A DNA stretch of 64,000 bases from Anaerolineaceae bacterium UBA6073 (GCA_002436085.1 DIXT01000033.1:16363-80362), one strand, 5' to 3'; positions 33,924-43,554 are shown, counted from the stretch's first letter. Notes: a model not told the origin generated them from the sequence alone. A program made the numbers and translations.

Positions 33924-35636
33924 ATGAAACAAGAGGAATTCTATATTTCAGACAAAGCGCGGGAGACAATCGAACTCAGCCTTCCCGACGGGAAGGTTAT
34001 CATTGGCAGGCGCGGAGCCGCATTAATGGAGTTTATGCGCGCCCTGGAAAGACCGCAGGAAGCGATGATTGTCGGGGCGATTGTGGACGGCAATCTGCGC
34101 GAACTGACTTTCCCGATCCTGCGGGACGCGGTGGTCACACCCTTGACCCTGGAAGACGCCGACGGCGCGCGCATTTATCGGCGTTCGCTCACTTTCCTGA
34201 TGGAAGTCGCTTTTAAGCAGTGCTTCCCGGGCGGCGTGCTGACGATTGACCATTCCGTTTCCTCCGGCGGGTACTTCTGCCAGGTGGAAGGCGTGCCCGA
34301 TTTCTCCAAGGCGGACCTGACCCGGCTGGAAGCTGCCATGCGCGAGCTGGTGCGGCAGAATGTTGCCTTTGTGCGCGAGACTGTCCCTCTGCAGGAAGCA
34401 ATTGACTATTTCGTGAGCGCGGGCGAGGACGACAAAGTGCGCCTGCTCAAATATCGCAAACGCAACGACCTGGTGCTCTATCGCGTGGGCGAAATTCGGG
34501 ATTACCATCACGGCTATATGGTGCCCTCCTCCGCTTACCTCAAGTGGTTCGGGCTGGAGATGCTGAATGGCGCTTTTATTCTGCGCTTCCCGCGCCGGCA
34601 TGCCCCCTCCGAACTGCTGCCGATGACCAGCTACCCGACCTTGCTGAAAACCTTCCGGGATTACGGCGACCTGCTGAAAAAGCTTGGCATTCCGTCCGTG
34701 GGCGCCCTGAACGACACTATTCAGGCCGGGCATATTGATGAGGTCATTTTGGTTTCGGAAGCGCTGCATGAGATGCAGATTTCCGAAATCGCCGAAGCCA
34801 TTGACAAGCGCAAAGACAGCGTCGGGGTTATCCTGATTGCCGGCCCTTCCTCCTCTGGCAAGACGACCTTTTCAAAGCGCCTTAGCATTCAACTTCTGGC
34901 GCGCGGCATCACGCCGTTTGCGATGGAAATGGATAATTTCTTTGTCGACCGCGAAAAAACCCCGCTGGGCAAGGACGGCAAACCTGATTTTGAATCCCTT
35001 AGCGCGCTTAACCTCAGACGTCTCTACTCGGACGTGCGCGACCTGATGGCTGGCAAGGAAGTTCAGCTGCCGCGCTTCGATTTCATCAGCGGGCAAAGCC
35101 GCGAAGGTGAACGCGCCAAACTGAACAAGGGCGATATCATCATTCTGGAAGGCATTCATGGGCTCAACCCCGGGCTGATGCCAGACCTGAAACGCGAGAA
35201 TACCTTCCGTATCTATGTCTCCTGCCTGACCCAATTGAACCTGGACCGCCACAACCGCATCTCCACCACGGACACGCGCATGCTGCGGCGCATCCTGCGC
35301 GACGCGCGCGACCGCGGCTATTCCGCGCTGGATACCATCCAGCGCTGGGAGTCCGTGCGGCAGGGCGAGAAAATTCACATTTTCCCCTACCAGGAGCACG
35401 CCGACGCGATTTTCAATTCCGCGCTGGCGTATGAGCTGACCACGCTGAAGCCGCTGGTGGAGCCGCTGCTGCGCCAGGTGCCATTTGGTACGCCCGAATA
35501 CATCGAAGCCAAACGGCTGCTCAAGTTCCTGGAATGGTTCCTGCCCACTGGTACGGAGTACGTCCCAGGCAACTCCATCCTGCGGGAATTTATTGGCGGG
35601 TCCATCCTGACCGAATTTTCCCTGTGGAAAAAGTAA
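33924..35636 (+). CDS. Nucleoside kinase-like protein with threonyl-tRNA-synthetase-like N-terminus
   Basis: A 570-residue protein. ATG 33924 follows GGTGGAG; an in-frame TTG five codons upstream is less likely. The N-terminal part (ELSLPDGKVIIG ... DNGLRELTFPILRDAV-like) resembles the TGS/SAD editing region of ThrRS. The C-terminal part is a uridine-kinase-like P-loop domain (AGPSSSGKTTFSKRL, residues ~305-319; IILEGIHGLNP). Such fused proteins are annotated as nucleoside/uridine kinases of deep bacterial groups; they may phosphorylate a nucleoside or a related small molecule. The TGS-like region may bind a substrate or regulator. Function is only partly inferred. Confidence 0.8.
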   Translation: MKQEEFYISDKARETIELSLPDGKVIIGRRGAALMEFMRALERPQEAMIVGAIVDGNLRELTFPILRDAVVTPLTLEDADGARIYRRSLTFLMEVAFKQCFPGGVLTIDHSVSSGGYFCQVEGVPDFSKADLTRLEAAMRELVRQNVAFVRETVPLQEAIDYFVSAGEDDKVRLLKYRKRNDLVLYRVGEIRDYHHGYMVPSSAYLKWFGLEMLNGAFILRFPRRHAPSELLPMTSYPTLLKTFRDYGDLLKKLGIPSVGALNDTIQAGHIDEVILVSEALHEMQISEIAEAIDKRKDSVGVILIAGPSSSGKTTFSKRLSIQLLARGITPFAMEMDNFFVDREKTPLGKDGKPDFESLSALNLRRLYSDVRDLMAGKEVQLPRFDFISGQSREGERAKLNKGDIIILEGIHGLNPGLMPDLKRENTFRIYVSCLTQLNLDRHNRISTTDTRMLRRILRDARDRGYSALDTIQRWESVRQGEKIHIFPYQEHADAIFNSALAYELTTLKPLVEPLLRQVPFGTPEYIEAKRLLKFLEWFLPTGTEYVPGNSILREFIGGSILTEFSLWKK

Positions 35637-35681
35637 GCGCGCTGCTTTCTTAAAACGTGCTAAGTTTCTACTGATCATAAA

Positions 35682-35708
35682 AAGCCCCGATCAACTGGAT
35701 CGGGGCTT
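35682..35708. terminator. Bidirectional terminator between kinase-like and aminotransferase genes
   Basis: Stem AAGCCCCGATC / GATCGGGGCTT (11 bp) with a 5-base loop, flanked by A-rich and T-rich sequence. Confidence 0.8.
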
Positions 35709-35726
35709 CGACTTTTCAAGGGCTGC

Positions 35727-36944
35727 TTACATGCAGCGCTTGACCATGCGGGAGAGGCGTTCCACGCCGATGCGGATGGTCTCCGGGTTGCATGCGGAGA
35801 AGTTCAACCGCATGGTGTTGCTCGGCCCGCCCTTGGGGTAGAACGACGCGCCGGGCACATAAGCTACCTTCTCCTCGATAGCGACGGGGAACAGCTCCAG
35901 AGTGTTGCAGCCTTCCGGCAGGGTCAGCCAAAGGAACAATCCGCCTTGCGGACGCGTCCAGGTGGTGCCTTCGGGCATAAAGTCCTCGAAGGCTTGCAGC
36001 ATGGCATCGCGGCGCTCGCGGTAGACCTTGCGAATGGTGGCGATGTGATCCTTTAGCCAATCACCACTGGCCAGTTCATAAGCCAAGTATTGATCAAAGG
36101 TGGAGGACTGCAAGTCCGCGCCTTGTTTTGCCATTACCATTTTCCGGATGACTTCCTCAGGTGCGATCACCCAGCCAATGCGCAACCCAGGCGCCAGAAT
36201 CTTGGAGTAGGTGCTGGTATAAATCACATTGCCGCGGTAAGAAACGTGGTCTGGGTCGCGCAGCTCGTCATCCAGGTCCACCAGAGTCGGCAAGTGCTCG
36301 CCCTCAAAGCGCAGCTGACCGTAAGGGTCATCCTCTACGATAGGCACGCCATAATGGTCAGCCAGCTCGACCAAGCGGCGCCGGCGCTCGAGGGAGAGGG
36401 TAACGCCTGCGGGGTTGTGGAAGTTGGGTAGCACGTACATGAACTTGATGTTTGTGTTAATTACCCGCTCCAGCATGTCAATTTTCATACCATCATCGTC
36501 CAACTCTACGGTTTCGTATTCTGCGCCGTAAACATTCCAGGCTTGTAACGCGCCCAGGTAGGTGGGGCATTCCGTCAGGATGCGGTCGCCGCGGTTGATG
36601 AAGATGCGGCCAAGAAAGTCGAGCGTCTGCTGTGAACCCGTAGTGATCAGGACATTATCTGGTGTAACCTTGATACCATATCTACACGCGTTGTGGGCGA
36701 TAAGCTCTCGCAAGGGTGCATAGCCCTCAGTTTGGCTGTATTGCAGAGCTTTGGCGCCATTTTCGGTGAGAATTTTGTCGCATGCAGCCTTAATCTGCTC
36801 GATTGGAAAGAGCTCTGCTGCAGGAAATCCGCCGCCGAATGAGATGATATCTGGCTGTGCGGTAACCTTGAGCAGCTCCCGGATGGCTGAGCTGGTCATC
36901 CCGGTGGTGCGGTGCGCATAGCGATGCTCCCAAGATGTGTGCAT
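35727..36944 (-). CDS. PLP-dependent aminotransferase (class I/II, 2-aminoadipate/LysN-like)
   Basis: A 405-residue aminotransferase. The PLP-binding lysine is in STYSKILAPGLRIGWV (~residue 245). NFHNPAGVTLS and IVEDDPYGQL are typical of the family that includes 2-aminoadipate transaminase and the aminotransferase half of MocR regulators. No HTH domain is present, so it is an enzyme. Its start lies 30 bases after the stop of the SHMT-GcvT fusion, on the same strand, so the two may form an operon and act in one amino-acid pathway (glycine/serine); that link is inference. RBS is AAGGAGAGTG. Confidence 0.88.
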   Translation of the reverse strand: MHTSWEHRYAHRTTGMTSSAIRELLKVTAQPDIISFGGGFPAAELFPIEQIKAACDKILTENGAKALQYSQTEGYAPLRELIAHNACRYGIKVTPDNVLITTGSQQTLDFLGRIFINRGDRILTECPTYLGALQAWNVYGAEYETVELDDDGMKIDMLERVINTNIKFMYVLPNFHNPAGVTLSLERRRRLVELADHYGVPIVEDDPYGQLRFEGEHLPTLVDLDDELRDPDHVSYRGNVIYTSTYSKILAPGLRIGWVIAPEEVIRKMVMAKQGADLQSSTFDQYLAYELASGDWLKDHIATIRKVYRERRDAMLQAFEDFMPEGTTWTRPQGGLFLWLTLPEGCNTLELFPVAIEEKVAYVPGASFYPKGGPSNTMRLNFSACNPETIRIGVERLSRMVKRCM

Positions 36945-36974
36945 ATTGTTTCACTCTCCTTTTTAAGTGATTAC

Positions 36975-39900
36975 TCAGACTTTCAGAAACCTGCTGATAA
37001 TCGTGGCTGCGCCGGGAAGCACGACCTTGTCGCCGATGGTGAGTTCGGCGGGTTTTTTTTGCGCTTTGTCCGACGCGCTTTGATAAATAAGAATAGTATT
37101 GCCTTCCTGGGCTGCCTTAAGGTCGACATAAGCCTGCCCGGTGAAGTAACCCTGTTGGTCCAAGGCACAGCTGGTCACTTTGCCAACCACTTTGCCCTTC
37201 TCGTCCACCACAGGGTCGCCGTGGTGCGCCAGGCGCACGCTTTTGTCGTTGAAGCGGAAGCGCACAACCACGCCGCTGCGTTCGCGTTCGCGCTCGCGGA
37301 AGGCCGGCCGCCCCACAAACCAGGTGGTGTTCATCTTAACGTAGGGCAGGAAACCGGCTTCGCTGACGCCCAGGTTGAAGTCCCCGCCCATTTCATGCCC
37401 GTACAACGGCAGACCGGCTTCGGTACGCAGAGAGTCGCGCGCGCCCAGCCCGCAGGGTTTGAGGCCGAGCGGCTCGCCGACGCGTAAAAGGTCGTTCCAA
37501 AGACGCACCGCGTTATCGGGGTGAACAAACAGTTCAAACGCCATCCGCTCGCCGGTGTATCCGGTGCGGGAAACGACCACGTCCATGCCGTCCACCACGG
37601 CTTCGCATAGTTGGGTGCGGTTCAGGCGCATAATCTTGCGGGCTTCAGCAGGCTCGGTCAGCTTGAGCAGCATGTCGCGGCTGAGCGGACCTTGCAGGGC
37701 GATATCCACGCGCATGTCCGCGCCTTCAGCCGGGTTCTTAAGGTTGCGCAGGACAGCCCGGCGACCGGGGCAGCGCGTCCAGGGGCGTTCGGGGTCCACC
37801 AGCACTTTGCCGTCGCGCACGGCGTTCAGCCAGGCCCAGTCTTTGTCCTCGTTGGCGGCATTGACGACCACCAGGTATTTTTGGAGTCCGCGGCGGTAGA
37901 CGAGCAGGTCGTCAATCACATTGGCGTGCGGGTCCAGGAAATGTGTGTAGAGCGACTCGCCCAGCCGCAGCGAGACGACGTCGTTCGCGCAGACCGAATC
38001 CAGGAACAGGGCGGCATCGGGACCTTCAGCCTGGAAAACACCCATGTGGGTAACGTCAAACAGACCCGCGGCAGTGCGCACGGCATTGTGCTCCTCCAGG
38101 ATGGAGGAATACCAGACTGGCATTTCCCAGCCCGCGAAGGGCACAATCCGTCCGCCGAGCGCTTGATGCGTTTCGTACAGGACGGTGCGCTTGAGGGGCG
38201 GGTTTTCCGGTTCCTGCCAGACGAATTCAGGCAGGGCAGGCTTATTCACGCTGGCGGGCATGCCCACGAAATAAGGCTTGTCCACGCACACCGGCTCGTT
38301 ATCCGGCGAAGCGCTGACTGGTTCGGCAGGCAGCAAACCCACCGGTCCTGGGATGCGGTGGCACATGTCCGGGTCGTACCAGACGAAAGCGGAAGATATG
38401 CCAGCCAGCCAGGTGGAGGTCAGTCCGCCTTTTTCGGCAGGCACGGTCAGGATAAAGCTGTTCGGGTTCTCGCAGGTCAGAATGCCTTCCACCTCTCCGA
38501 GCGTGGTGTGCAGCAAAGTTCGCTGCGACTGCCCGGGGTCCAACGCTTCAAGGTCGCTGGTGAGCGTGTTAGTGAGGAAGGAGCGCACTTTTTCGCCGTA
38601 GATTTTAAAAGCGGCGTGCGGTCCCGGGTACTGGTCATCAAGGTAGGCGTAGTGGGGCAGGCTTTCGCGCTTTTCGATTTTATCCATGCTGGGTTTGGAA
38701 TCTGCCAGGTCGCGGATGCGTATGCTCACCTTCATTAGGGTGTCAAAATCCACCTTGGCGCGCGTCTTTTTGCCGCTTTGCGCGCACATGAAGTAAGGCG
38801 AGGTGGCGCGGAATAGCTTTGTAATCTGTTCGGCAATGGTCTCAAAGTCCGCTTCCACAAACCCGCGTTGGGTCAGCCAGGTGGCGCCAAAGCGCACGCC
38901 GCTGGCGGAAAGGGCAGAGCGGTCGCCCGGGATGGTATTGCGATTTACAACGATACCAACCAGGTCAAGAATGCGGGCGGCCAGGTCGCCGTTCAGCGGA
39001 ACGCCTTCCGGACCGCGGAAAGACTTGCAGTCAATCAGGGTCAGGTGGCTGTCCGTGCCGTTGTAAGGCACTTTCACGCCGTTTTTCTGGAAAGCCGCGG
39101 CCAGCGCGGAGGCGTTCTTCAGGGTTTGCTGCTGCAGCTTCAGAAATTCTTCGCTACGCGCCAGCTCAAATGTCAGCGCCATAGCCGCGATGGTGTTAAT
39201 GTGCGGTCCGCCCTGCTCGCCGGGGAAGACGCCTTTATCGAACTTCTCGCCCAGTTCCTTGTCATGCGTGATAATCACCGCGCCGCGCGGACCGCACAGA
39301 GTCTTGTGGGTGGTAAAGGTGACCACATCGGCGATGCCGATTGGTGACGAGCACACTTTGGCGGCAATAAGCCCGGAGATATGGGATACATCCGCCAGCA
39401 GGTAAGCGCCGACGCTCTCCGCGATTTGCTTGAACTTTTCCCAGTCCGGGATCCAGGGGTAGGACGAGTAACCAGCCACGATGATTTTGGGTTTGGCTTC
39501 GCGCGCCAGGTCGGCAATCATGTCGTAATCCAACTGTTCCGTCTGGGGGTTTACAGTGTAGTGCACAGCTTTGTAGAACAAGCCGGAACGGTTTACCGGT
39601 GAGCCGTGCGTCAGGTGACCTCCGTGCAGCAAGTCCATACCCATAATCGTGTCGCCCGGTTTAATCAGCGCGGTGTAGACGGCGTTGTTGGCGGGCGCGC
39701 CAGAAAGCGGCTGCACGTTCACCCACAAATCATCCGCATCCAGCGAGTTGGCGGCGAAGAGCTCGGCGGCGCGCCGGCGAGCCAGCGCTTCCACGATGTC
39801 CACGTACTCCACGCCTTTGTAGTAGCGCAGGTCGCCATAGCGGCGGTAGGTGCCAAGCTGGCAGGCATAATCCAGAATTTCCGCCTGGCTCATTGTGCGT

Positions 39901-40097
39901 GTTTCCGCGCGCGGGTAGCCTTCGGCGTATATATTGGTGTATGGGGAAGCAAGCAGTTCCCGGACTGCCAGGGGGGCGCTGCTTTCGCTGGGGATCATAA
40001 TCAGGCGGCGGGCTTGGCGTTCGCTTTCCAGCGCGGTCAGTTTGTCCAGGTCCAGGTCAAGTTCAGAGAGGTGTTTATCGAAGAGGAAAGCGTTCAT
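36975..40097 (-). CDS. Serine hydroxymethyltransferase-GcvT (aminomethyltransferase) fusion
   Basis: A 1040-residue two-part enzyme. Residues 1-~510 are SHMT (GlyA): IPSESSAPLAVRELL, LLADVSHISGLIA, and the PLP lysine in TTHKTLCGPRGA (Lys265). From about 635 to the end is GcvT, the T-protein of glycine cleavage: GRIVPFAGWEMPVWY, LFDVTHMGVF and VVSRTGYTGERMAFELF. Between lies a ~120-residue linker (about 512-635) with LTCENPNSFILTVPAEKGG that I do not recognise. The two activities would couple serine/glycine interconversion with glycine cleavage through CH2-tetrahydrofolate. gcvP and gcvH are not in the window. Proteins of this layout may be common in Anaerolineae; I am not certain. RBS AAGGA precedes ATG 40097. 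Confidence 0.9.
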   Translation of the reverse strand: MNAFLFDKHLSELDLDLDKLTALESERQARRLIMIPSESSAPLAVRELLASPYTNIYAEGYPRAETRTMSQAEILDYACQLGTYRRYGDLRYYKGVEYVDIVEALARRRAAELFAANSLDADDLWVNVQPLSGAPANNAVYTALIKPGDTIMGMDLLHGGHLTHGSPVNRSGLFYKAVHYTVNPQTEQLDYDMIADLAREAKPKIIVAGYSSYPWIPDWEKFKQIAESVGAYLLADVSHISGLIAAKVCSSPIGIADVVTFTTHKTLCGPRGAVIITHDKELGEKFDKGVFPGEQGGPHINTIAAMALTFELARSEEFLKLQQQTLKNASALAAAFQKNGVKVPYNGTDSHLTLIDCKSFRGPEGVPLNGDLAARILDLVGIVVNRNTIPGDRSALSASGVRFGATWLTQRGFVEADFETIAEQITKLFRATSPYFMCAQSGKKTRAKVDFDTLMKVSIRIRDLADSKPSMDKIEKRESLPHYAYLDDQYPGPHAAFKIYGEKVRSFLTNTLTSDLEALDPGQSQRTLLHTTLGEVEGILTCENPNSFILTVPAEKGGLTSTWLAGISSAFVWYDPDMCHRIPGPVGLLPAEPVSASPDNEPVCVDKPYFVGMPASVNKPALPEFVWQEPENPPLKRTVLYETHQALGGRIVPFAGWEMPVWYSSILEEHNAVRTAAGLFDVTHMGVFQAEGPDAALFLDSVCANDVVSLRLGESLYTHFLDPHANVIDDLLVYRRGLQKYLVVVNAANEDKDWAWLNAVRDGKVLVDPERPWTRCPGRRAVLRNLKNPAEGADMRVDIALQGPLSRDMLLKLTEPAEARKIMRLNRTQLCEAVVDGMDVVVSRTGYTGERMAFELFVHPDNAVRLWNDLLRVGEPLGLKPCGLGARDSLRTEAGLPLYGHEMGGDFNLGVSEAGFLPYVKMNTTWFVGRPAFRERERERSGVVVRFRFNDKSVRLAHHGDPVVDEKGKVVGKVTSCALDQQGYFTGQAYVDLKAAQEGNTILIYQSASDKAQKKPAELTIGDKVVLPGAATIISRFLKV

Positions 40098-41463
40098 GAG
40101 ATATCGTCCTTGGCATAAAATTAGCCCTTAACGGGCGTTTGCGTTTTACTATTCTGGCTTGGTATGGTTAATATTTTCAGTTGCGGGACATAAACGAAGT
40201 GCGCACACAAAGCTGGCCCGAAATGCTTATTGACCATCCATCCGGAGTGTACCATCACTGCAAGTATACCTTATCTTGGGTCACCTGGAGGATATTCCCG
40301 GCAGATAGAAACCGGTTCGTCTTTGCGAGCCGTTTTGCCATGGAACAATATTCCACCTTTGGTCTATGTAAGCAAAACGGCGTGGCATAGCGAAGCATCC
40401 CTTGTGGAATCCGCCTGTATTTCAGTAACAATCTCGCCTTGGTAGAAGTCCGATCAATGCGAGACCCAGCCTTGCCTTCGCTGCGAGACCCCACTTTGGT
40501 TGCTGCGAGACCCAGCCTTGCCGTCATTAGGAAAGAAACCGTCTCCCTGTATCCAGTTCTGCGGTCACTGCGAGACCCCACTTTGGTGTCACTGCGAGAC
40601 CCTTTGCCATTAACCCGGTTGAGTACAATTTCCAAATCTATGGCAAAGGGTCGTGGCAGTCTGCCTTTCCAGATCAGCTATCCAAGGGAACGCTTCGAAG
40701 AAAAAAACTACAGGCAGATTCCACAAGGGATGCTTCGCTATGCCGCGCCCCCTTCCTGCGGTTCCAAACATCGTGCAACTCCGGCAGCGGGGGCTCGCAA
40801 AGATAAACTCAGGCCGGTCACAACACGCCTTGTTCCGCGATTCCTGTACCACTCGCTATGCGGTCACTGCAAGACCCTTTGCCAACGAGCAATATGCTTT
40901 CAGGCCCCGGGCAGTATGGCAAAGGGTCGTGGCAGTCTGCATTTCCAGACCAGCTATCCAAGGGAACGCTTCGAAGAAAAGAACTACATGCAGATTCCAC
41001 AAGGGATGCTTCGCTATGCCGCGCCCCCTTCCCGTGCTTCTAAGTTTCGTGCAACTCCGGCAGCGGGGGCTCGCAAAGATAAACTCAGGCCGGTCAAAAC
41101 ACGCCTTGTTCCGCGATTCCTGTACCACTCGCTATGCGGTTACTGCGAGACCCAGCCTTGCCGTCACTTCGAGACCCTTTGCCATTAACCCGGTTGAATG
41201 CATTTCCCATTTTATGGCAAAGGGTCGTGGCAGTCTGCCTGTTAGCTGTCATGGCAATCGCTGAGCTGACAAATTGGCAGTCTGCCTTTCCAATCCCGGA
41301 TAGAATTGAGCACTATGGGCAACGAAACCAATTGTGTTTATATTATGTCCACTTTTGATAACAAAGTGCTCTACACTGGCGTATTCCCGGCAGATATTCC
41401 CGGCAGACTGGACGGTGCCTTGCTCCTGGACAAGGGGATGCTATAATCCCACTTGGAGCATTT
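40098..41463. repeat. Repeat region with three tandem copies of the GAGACCCTTTGCC family
   Basis: This 1.37-kb gap has no recognised gene. From about 40440 it is repetitive. GCGAGACCC occurs about six times between 40457 and 40610. A larger unit containing TGGCAAAGGGTCGTGGCAGT, then GATGCTTCGCTATGCCGCGC and GGGGGCTCGCAAAGATAAAC, starts at 40641, 40917 and (partly) 41215, with spacings of 276 and 298 bases. The arms CCCTTTGCCA and TGGCAAAGGG are complementary, so each unit can form a hairpin. The first 340 bases after the fusion gene are less repetitive and hold no recognisable feature. Confidence 0.75.
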
Positions 41464-42024
41464 GTGGACCCACTGCAGGCAGAAGCTGAGCTTATCGAAA
41501 GAGCAAAAACAGACCCGGACGCGTTCGGAGAACTGTACGAGAGGTATATCGAACGCATCTATAACTACGTCTACTTTCGCGTGGGCAGCGTACACGACGC
41601 GGAAGACCTGACCGCGCGGGTTTTTCTGAAAGCCCTGAACAACCTTAGCCGTTACCGGTTTGTGGGTTTGCCTTTTTCCGCCTGGCTGTACCGCATCGCG
41701 CATAACCTGATTGCCAACCACCACCGCGACCAATCCCGTCGGCGCGAAATTCCGATTGAAGACATGGCGGTCGTCAACATTCCTGCCAGGCTGCCTGCCA
41801 TAGACGCGTCCATGGGGCGCGCGCAAGAAGCTGAGGCGCTTTGGAAGATGATCAATGACCTCTCCCCGCAAAAAAGAGAGCTCATTCTGCTCAAATTCGT
41901 GGAAAAACTATCAAACTCTGAGATCGCTGCGGTGTTAAACAAGAGTGAGAGCGCAATTAAGAGCCTGTACCACCGCACACTGCTGGAAATGCGGGAACAG
42001 ATTGACCGCGCGGATTTTGATTAG
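41464..42024 (+). CDS. ECF-type RNA polymerase sigma factor
   Basis: A 186-residue sigma-70-family factor starting at GTG 41464 with GGAG upstream. Region 2 is seen as FGELYERYIERIYNYVYFRVG and AWLYRIAHNLIANHHRDQSRR; region 4 as LSNSEIAAVLNKSESAIKSLYHRTL. The absence of region 3 places it in the ECF group. It would redirect RNA polymerase to specific promoters. The next gene encodes a small single-pass membrane protein, a typical place for an anti-sigma factor, and lies 22 bases downstream. The signal sensed is unknown. Confidence 0.9.
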   Translation: MDPLQAEAELIERAKTDPDAFGELYERYIERIYNYVYFRVGSVHDAEDLTARVFLKALNNLSRYRFVGLPFSAWLYRIAHNLIANHHRDQSRRREIPIEDMAVVNIPARLPAIDASMGRAQEAEALWKMINDLSPQKRELILLKFVEKLSNSEIAAVLNKSESAIKSLYHRTLLEMREQIDRADFD

Positions 42025-42046
42025 GAAAGAAGCGAGACAGAGAACG

Positions 42047-42328
42047 ATGGAAAATGTTGAAACGATGAGCGCATCCGAGCCTGCGAACCTGGACGCTTTC
42101 GCGGGGGAAGTTGCCGGCCGCCTGAGCCCGGTGCGTCCGAATTCATTTTTCCGCTCAGCATTAAAAGAGCGCCTGGCACGCTCAAAAATTTACGCCCGCC
42201 GGAAAGCCGCGGGCGCCTTGAGCGTCATCTGGTTAATTGCCGCATTAGTTGCGGTGGTTGTGGGGGAACTGATTTACCTGGCAGCCAGCGGCTGCCGTAA
42301 GCGGGGGTGTTCCATCGCTCAGCGCTGA
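42047..42328 (+). CDS. Probable membrane-bound anti-sigma factor
   Basis: A 93-residue protein starting at ATG 42047. One transmembrane segment (SVIWLIAALVAVVVGELIYLA, residues ~59-79) follows a basic stretch, and the soluble N-terminal part (GEVAGRLSPVRPNSFFRSAL) would be cytoplasmic. A small single-pass protein right behind an ECF sigma gene is the usual genetic sign of an anti-sigma factor; no HCCC zinc-binding ASD motif was found, so it is not of the classical ZAS type. Its 3' end overlaps the convergent glutaredoxin gene by 10 bases. The role is inferred from context. Confidence 0.6.
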   Translation: MENVETMSASEPANLDAFAGEVAGRLSPVRPNSFFRSALKERLARSKIYARRKAAGALSVIWLIAALVAVVVGELIYLAASGCRKRGCSIAQR

Positions 42329-42576
42329 AATTCCTGCAGTTTTGCCCGTAAAACCTCATCGCGCGGCTCCATCAGCATGGAACCGTCCGGGAAAACGATC
42401 GTTGGTACACGGCGCATGCCCTGGTTCACGCTCTTCACAAATTCCACCGCGCGGGAGTTTTTATCAAGGTCATACCACACGTAAGGCACCTGCATCTCGC
42501 TAAAAATCCGCTTGGAGCGTTTGCAGTCCCCGCACCAATTCACCCCGTAAAAGAGAATTTGATTTTCTGTGTTCAA
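42319..42576 (-). CDS. Glutaredoxin/NrdH-like redox protein
   Basis: An 85-residue thioredoxin-fold protein. WCGDCKRSK supplies the CxxC redox pair, and RRVPTIVFPDG the cis-proline (Val-Pro) loop. The size and mix of features match glutaredoxin-like proteins of the NrdH/mycoredoxin type, which reduce disulfides. No ribonucleotide reductase is nearby. It is transcribed leftward and its end overlaps the anti-sigma gene. Confidence 0.85.
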   Translation of the reverse strand: MNTENQILFYGVNWCGDCKRSKRIFSEMQVPYVWYDLDKNSRAVEFVKSVNQGMRRVPTIVFPDGSMLMEPRDEVLRAKLQEFQR

Positions 42577-42596
42577 AGTGATTACCCCTGATAGAT

Positions 42597-42629
42597 ACCA
42601 GGCAGCCCCTGGGTTAGAGGCTGCCTGGT
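42597..42629 (-). terminator. Hairpin after the DUF4870 gene
   Basis: Stem ACCAGGCAGCC / GGCTGCCTGGT (11 bp) with an 11-base loop, 15 bases past the DUF4870 stop. The minus-strand 3' side is not a strong T-run, so it may need help or act differently. Confidence 0.55.
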
Positions 42630-42643
42630 TTCGTCTGAAAAGA

Positions 42644-43120
42644 TTAGTCGGTTAGCGCCGAACGGGTCCAATCGCCGACCAGCCAGTATTTGAAGTCCTT
42701 GCCGTGGTAGGTTTCGACCGCGGCGTAAATGGCATACGCCAGGCAGCCGAGAGGCAGCAGGCTCAGGATCAGCGCGATGGGAATCAGGATTAAGCCAACC
42801 AAAACGATTGACAACAGCCCGGTAATCAGCCATACCAGCCCAATAAGCAGACCGCCGCCGAAGAAGAATACCAGCTGGAAGATTATGGCTTGTAAAGCCT
42901 GGTATGTCACGTAGCGGGATTTGTCCTTATACACCAGGTAGATGACCAATGCCGCGGCAGTGCCGAGCAGACCGGTGAACAGGTTGAGAAATATGGACAG
43001 GTGCGCCAGCAGCGCCCAAGTGCGTTCTTCAGTCGTAACTGCTTCCGCGGGGTTCACAGTTACGACGGGTTCCACCACAGGAATTTCTTCCGGGGTAGGG
43101 ATATCTGATTGTTCTGACAT
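42644..43120 (-). CDS. DUF4870 membrane protein (Tic20-like)
   Basis: A 158-residue protein with an acidic, Pro/Glu-rich N-terminal tail, then the DUF4870 core beginning RTWALLAHLSIFLNL and followed by SRYVTYQALQAIIFQ. Four or so transmembrane segments follow, ending TYHGKDFKYWLVGDW. Function is not established; the fold is related to Tic20/HOTT-type membrane proteins. It lies downstream of another, shorter DUF4870-like gene on the same strand (98-base gap), so the pair probably arose by duplication. Confidence 0.85.
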   Translation of the reverse strand: MSEQSDIPTPEEIPVVEPVVTVNPAEAVTTEERTWALLAHLSIFLNLFTGLLGTAAALVIYLVYKDKSRYVTYQALQAIIFQLVFFFGGGLLIGLVWLITGLLSIVLVGLILIPIALILSLLPLGCLAYAIYAAVETYHGKDFKYWLVGDWTRSALTD

Positions 43121-43218
43121 AGTTTACCTGCTTTCTGTTATTAGAATTCTTAAATCATACCTGCGCCGCAACGGTCCTACTATAGAAAATCTCAGGTCTT
43201 TGGGCTTGCAGCCTGGAC

Positions 43219-43554
43219 CTATGCCCACTTCATCTTTTTCAGGAAGTCTGTGATGAAGGGGATCTTCACGCTTTCGCCGCGGCTGGCGGCCACGCCCCAA
43301 ATGATGACCAGCACAAAAGCTGCCAACCCCACGATTCTTTCGATTAAGCCCCGCGGAAGGATGGCAATCACCACCCAAACAAGCGTGCCAAACACAAGCG
43401 CTTGCGCCAGGTGGGCTTTGATGAAGGGGCGCGAGCGTTTCTTCTCCAGCAGAAGCAGCACGATTGGCACAAGGGGGGAGAAAATGTAGGAAAGCGTTGC
43501 CCAAAGGCGGTCGTCCTGGGTGCTTTCTATTTCTGTGTTGGGCTGATCACTCAT
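43219..43554 (-). CDS. Small DUF4870-like membrane protein
   Basis: A 111-residue protein. ATG 43554 has GGAG upstream; an upstream extension in frame is not supported. The start DRLWATLSYIFSPLVPIVLLL and RPFIKAHLAQALVFG match the DUF4870/Tic20-like pattern. About three hydrophobic segments follow. It is a shorter relative of its downstream neighbour. Function unknown. Confidence 0.75.
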   Translation of the reverse strand: MSDQPNTEIESTQDDRLWATLSYIFSPLVPIVLLLLEKKRSRPFIKAHLAQALVFGTLVWVVIAILPRGLIERIVGLAAFVLVIIWGVAASRGESVKIPFITDFLKKMKWA

